A DNA stretch of 64,000 nt, taken from positions 124,001 through 188,000 of the forward strand of contig JAVTVJ010000804.1 of assembly GCA_034509425.1 (NCBI GenBank). The letters run 5' to 3'. The stretch comes from Eopsaltria australis. Its lineage: Eukaryota > Chordata > Aves > Passeriformes > Petroicidae. Positions 59,201 through 64,000 of this stretch are shown piece after piece. The number at the start of each line of letters is the position of its first letter. The stretch's first letter is position 1. The translations under genes and the position numbers were made by a program. The notes under the pieces were generated by a model. The model was not told the DNA's origin and did not search any database. It saw nothing but the letters and a program-made list of their open reading frames with translations.

Positions 59201-62200
59201 CCTAGCGGCTCTGTTTTGACGCAAGAGTGTTTGTCTTTTGACAGTCTAGTGGCTCTATTGTTTCAGTGGCAGCACTATTGTGACACAATAGTGGCTGTAT
59301 TGTGGCAGTATAACAACAGTCTATTTTTTGTACCAGTGACTCTATTGTGACAGAATAGTGGCTCTATTGTGACACCATGCTGGCTGTATTGTGACATAAT
59401 AGTGGCTCACTTGTGACACTAGCGGCTCTATTGTCAAATTACCGTGGCTCACTTGGGATATTACAGTGTCTATTGTGACCCTATAGCTGCTGTATTGTGA
59501 CACAATAGTTGCTCTATTGTTACACTATAGTTGCTCTCTTGTGACCCGAAAGTGACTCCATTGTGACCCCATAGTGGCTCTATTGTGAGCCTAGCGTGGC
59601 TCTATTGTGACAGAATAATGGCTCTGCTGGGACACACTAGTGGAACTGTTGCGACACGAGTGACTCTATTGTGATGCTATAGTGGTTTGACAGTGATATT
59701 AAAGTGGCTCTATTACGTCACTCTAGGGGCCCCATTGTGACACTCTGGGCTCTCTTGTGACACTAGTGGCTCAATTGTGACACAACGGTGTTTCTGACAG
59801 TAGAGTGGCTCTATTGTGACACTAGTTGCTCTATTGTGACACTAACGTGGCTCTATGGTGACACCATGGTGGCTCTATTGTGACATAAAGGAGCGGTATT
59901 GTGACACCGCATGAGCCCTATTATGACCCTAGCGGCTCTGTTGTGACACAACAGTGTTTCTCTTTTGACAGTCTAGTGGCTCTATTGTTTCAGTGGCGGC
60001 ACTGTTGTGACACAAGGGTGGCTGTATTGTGGCAGTATAATGGCAGTCTAATTGTTACACTAATGGCTCTATTGTGACACTGGAGTTGCTTGATTGTGAC
60101 ACAATAGTGGCTGTATTGTGACACAATAGTGGATGTACTGTGACCCTAGAGTGGCTCTATGGTGGCATGATAGTGGCTCTATGTGGACATGATTTTGCCT
60201 GTATTGTGACACCATAGTGGCTGTATTGTGACACCATTGTAGCTGTATTGTGACATTAGAGTGGCTCTATTGTGACACTAGCGGCACTATTGTGGCACAA
60301 TGTTGGCTACATTGTAAAGCTAGAGTAGCTCTATTGTGACACTAGTGGCTCTCTTTTGACATTAGAGTGGCTCTCTTGCGAGATTACAGTGGCTAACTTG
60401 TGACACTACAGCATCTCGATTGTGACACTATAGCTGCTGTATTGTGACACTCTAGTTGCTCTCTTGTGACAATTGAGTGACTCCATTGTGACACTATAAC
60501 TGCTGTATTGTGACACGCTAGTGGATCTATTAGGACACAATAGTGGCTCTACTGGGGCACTAGAATTGTTTTATTGTGACAGAAGAATGGCTTTCTTGTG
60601 ACACCAGAGTGGATGTTCTTTGACACTACAGTGGCAGTATTGTGAAACTCTAGTGATGCTATGGGGACAGTATAGTGGCTCTATTGTGAGCTTAGAGCGG
60701 CCCTATTGTGACACAATAATGGCTCTGCAGGGACACTCCAGAGGAACTGTTGCGACACGAGTGACTCTATTGTGATGCTATAGTGGTTTGACAGTGATAT
60801 TAAAGTGGCTCTCTTACGTCACTTTAGGGGCCCCATTGTGACACTCTCTGGGCTCTCTTGTGACGCTAGGGGCTCAATTGTGACGCAACGGTGTTTCTGA
60901 CAGTAGAGTGGCTCTATTGTGACACTAGTCGCTCTATTGTGACACTAACGTGGCTCTATGGTGACACCATGGTGGCTCTATTGTGACATAAAGGAGCTGT
61001 ATTGTGACACTGCATGGGCCCTATTATGAGCCTAGCAGCTCTGTTGTGACACAACAGTGTTTTGTCTTTTGACAGTCTAGTGGCTCTATTGTTTCAGTGG
61101 CGGCACTGTTGTGACACAATAGTGGCTGTATTGTGGCAGTATAATGGCAGTCTAATTGTTACACTAATGGCTCTATTGTGACACTGGAGTTGCTTGATTG
61201 TGACACAATAGTGGCTGTATTGTGACACAATAGTGGATGTACTGTGACCCTAGATTGGCTCTATGATGATATGATAGTGGCTATATGTGGACATGATTTT
61301 GCCTGTATTGTGACACCATAGTGGCTCAATCGTGACACCATTGTAGCTGTATTGTGACATTAGAGTGGCTCTATTGTGACACTAGCGGCACTATTGTGGC
61401 ACAATGGTGGCTACATTGTAAAGCTAGAGTAGCTCTATTGTGACACTAGTGGCTCTCTTGTGACCTTAGAGTGGCTCTCTTGTGACATTAGAGTCGCTCT
61501 TTTCCAAGATTACAGTGGCTCACTTGTGACACTATAGCTGCTGTATTGTGACACTCTAGTTGCTCTCTTGTGACAATAGAGTGCCTCCATTGTGACCCTC
61601 TAGTGGCTCTCTTGTGACACAATAATGGATATATTAGGACGCAATAGTGGCTCTACTGGGGCACTAGAATTGTTTCATTGTGACAGAAGAATGGCTTTCT
61701 TGTGACACTAGAGTGGATGTAGTGTGACACTACAGTGGCAGTATTGTGACACTCTAGTGGTGCTATGGGGACAGTATAGTGGCTCTATTGTGAGCCTAGA
61801 GCGGCCCTACTGTGACACAATAATGGCTCTGCTGGGACACACCAGTGGAACTGTTGTGACACTAGGGACTCTATTGTGATAATCTATTGCTCTAGAGTGG
61901 TATTAGAGTGACACTACTGCGACACTCTCTGGGCTCCATTGTGACACTCTCTGGGCTCTCTTTTGACACTCACGGCTAAATTGTGACACAATGTTGTTTC
62001 TATGATGACAGTAGAGTGGCTCTATTGTGACACTAGTCGCTCTACTGTGACACTAACATGGCTCTACTGGGACACCATGGTGACTCTATTGTGACATAAA
62101 GGAGCTGTATTGTGACAGCGCATGGGCCGTATTATGACCCTAGCGGCTCTGTTGTGACACAACAGTGTTTGTCTTTTGACAGTCTAGTGGCTCTATTGTT

Positions 62201-64000
62201 TCAGTGGCGGTAGTATTGTGACACAATAGCGGCTGTATTGTGGCAGTATAACAACAGTCTATTTTTTGTACCAGTGACTCTATTGTGACAGAATAGTGGC
62301 TCTATTGTGACACCATTCTGGCTGTATTGTGACATAATAGTGGCTCACTTGTGACACTAGCGGCTCTATTGTAAAATTAGCGTGGCTCACTTGGGATATT
62401 ACAGTGTCTATTGTGACCCTATAGCTGCTGTATTGTGACACAATAGTTGCTCTATTGTTACATTATAGTTGCTCTCTTGTGACACGAGAGTGACTCCATT
62501 ATGACCCCGTAGTGGCTCTATGGTGAGCCTAGAGTGGCTCTATTGTGACACAATAATGGCTCTGCTGGGACACTCGGGTGGAACTGTTGCGACAAGAGTG
62601 ACTCTATTGTGATGCTCTAGTGGTTTGACAGTGATATTAAAGTTGCTCTATTACGTCACTCTAGGGGCCCCATTGTGACACTCTCTGGGCTCTCTTGTGA
62701 CACTAGTGGCTCAATTGTGACACAACGGTATTTCTGACAGTAGAGTGGCTCTATTGTGACACTAGTCTCTCTATTGGGACACTAACGTGGCTCTATGGTG
62801 ACACCATGGTGGCTCTATTGTGACATAAAGGAGCGGTATTGTGGCACGGCATGGGCCCTATTATGACCCTAGCGGCTCTGTTGTGACACAACAGTGTTTC
62901 TCTTTTGACAGTCTAGTGGCTCTATTGTTTCAGTGGCGGCACTGTTGTGACACAATAGTGGCTTTATTGTGACACAATAGTGGATGTACTGTGACCCTAG
63001 AGTGGCTCTATGATGACATGATAGTGGCTCTATGTGGACGTGATTTTGCCTGTATTGTGACACCATAGTAGCTGTATTGTGGCACCATTGTAGCTGTATT
63101 GTGACATTAGAGTGGCTCTATTGTGACAGTAGCGGCACTATTGTGGCACAATGGTGGCTACATTGTAAAGCTAGAGTAGCTCTATTGTGACACTAGTGGA
63201 TCACTTGTGACATTAGAGTTGCTCTCTTGCGAGATTACAGTGGCTCACTTGTGACACTACAGCATCTCGATTGTGACACTATAGCTGCTGTATTGTGACA
63301 CTCTAGTTGCTCTCTTGTGACAATAGAGTGACTCCATTGTGACCCTCTAGTGGCTCTATTGTGACACAATAGTGGATCTATTAGGACACAGTAGTGGCTC
63401 TACTGTGGCATTAGAATTGTTTCATTGTGACAGAAGAATGGCTTTCTTGTGACACTCGTGTGGATGTAGTGTGACACTACAGTGGCAGTATTGTGACACT
63501 CTAGTGGTGCTATGGGGACAGTATAGTGGCTCTATTGTGAGCCTAGAGCTGCCCTATTGTGACACAATAATGGCTCTGCTGGGACACTCGGGTGGAACTG
63601 TTGTGACACTAGTGATTCCATTACGATACTCTAGTAGTTCGACAATGATATTAGAGTGGCTCTATTGGGACACTCTCTGAGCTCCATTGTGACACTCTCT
63701 GGGCTCTCTTGTGACACTAGCGGCTCAATTGGGACACAACGGTGTTTCTATGATGAGAGTAGAGTGGCTCTATTGTGACACTAGTCACTCTATTGTGACA
63801 CTAACGTGCCTCTATGGTGACACCATGGTGGCTCTATTGTGACATAAAGGAGCTGTATTGTGACACCGCATGGGCCCTATTATGGCCCTAGCGGCTCTGT
63901 TGTGACACAACAGTGTTTCTCTTTTGACAGTCTAGTGGCTCTATTGTTTCAGTGGCTGCACTATTGTGACTGATTGGTGGCTGTATTGTGGCAGTATAAT
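53246..64000 (+). repeat. Satellite array, right segment part 4 (to window end)
   Basis: Unit starts are 53,246 (gamma), 53,975 (alpha/gamma hybrid, about 667 bp), 54,642 (alpha), 55,749 (gamma), 56,478 (alpha/gamma hybrid, about 689 bp), 57,167 (alpha), 58,263 (beta), 59,155 (gamma), 59,882 (alpha), 60,985 (alpha), 62,093 (gamma), 62,822 (alpha, about 1,019 bp, missing about four monomers near 62,955) and 63,841 (incomplete, cut by the window end). No gene is seen, and the array clearly continues beyond the window. Confidence 0.95.
53975..54641 (+). repeat. Alpha/gamma hybrid HOR unit, 667-bp variant
   Basis: The alpha head and gamma tail join at the same monomer type as in the 689-bp hybrids. 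One further 22-bp monomer (the ATGATGGCATGA one) is missing, which accounts for the length difference. The tail retains some alpha-like bases (CCAGTGGAACTG), so the exchange point is slightly different. Confidence 0.7.

Overview
The window is vertebrate repetitive DNA. I see no host protein-coding gene, no RNA gene and nothing bacterial. About 55 kb of the 64 kb is one head-to-tail satellite array. It is interrupted by a degraded endogenous retrovirus (ERV, about 10,303-17,249, + strand) and by what looks like a solo LTR of an unrelated element (22,450-24,098, - strand). The ERV has betaretrovirus-like gag-pro-pol and an alpharetrovirus-like transmembrane Env subunit. That combination suggests a sauropsid host (bird or reptile), but this is inference. 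A pericentromeric, heterochromatic or sex-chromosome location is plausible and cannot be shown from sequence alone.

Satellite: the base unit is about 22 bp. It begins GTGGCTCTATTG, continues TGACAC, and often carries the near-dyad ATTGTGACACAAT. Monomers are built into three higher-order repeat (HOR) classes, which I delimit by the recurring landmark GACATAAAGG. Alpha is about 1,107 bp (key AATGGCAGTCTAATTG). Beta is up to about 978 bp (key AATGGCTATCTAATTG). Gamma is about 729 bp (key TAACAACAGTCTATTTT). The clean order alpha-beta-gamma, about 2,814 bp, occurs at 19,481-22,294 and 26,514-29,327. Elsewhere the classes are shuffled, and some units are fused, truncated or hybrid. Longer blocks recur at offsets of roughly 7.03, 14.46, 18.43, 18.56 and 19.0 kb. 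All units point the same way.

Layout: 1-10,302 satellite, the least regular part; 10,303-17,249 ERV; 17,250-22,449 satellite; 22,450-24,098 solo LTR; 24,099-64,000 satellite, with three or four indel-rich patches that may be assembly errors.

ERV: the order is gag remnant (no 5' LTR, leader or matrix), pro, pol (RT, RNase H, integrase), env and 3' LTR. Gag, pro and pol lie in three successive -1 frames. Each overlap has a correctly phased slippery heptamer: GGGAAAC with a hairpin 10 nt downstream, and GGGTTTC touching the pro stop codon. Stops in gag, an altered protease active site, a stop just before the RT YMDD motif and an env frameshift make it non-functional. The satellite resumes after the ERV in phase with about 1 bp lost and no target-site duplication, whereas the solo LTR has a clean 5-bp duplication and an empty paralogous site at about 25,935.
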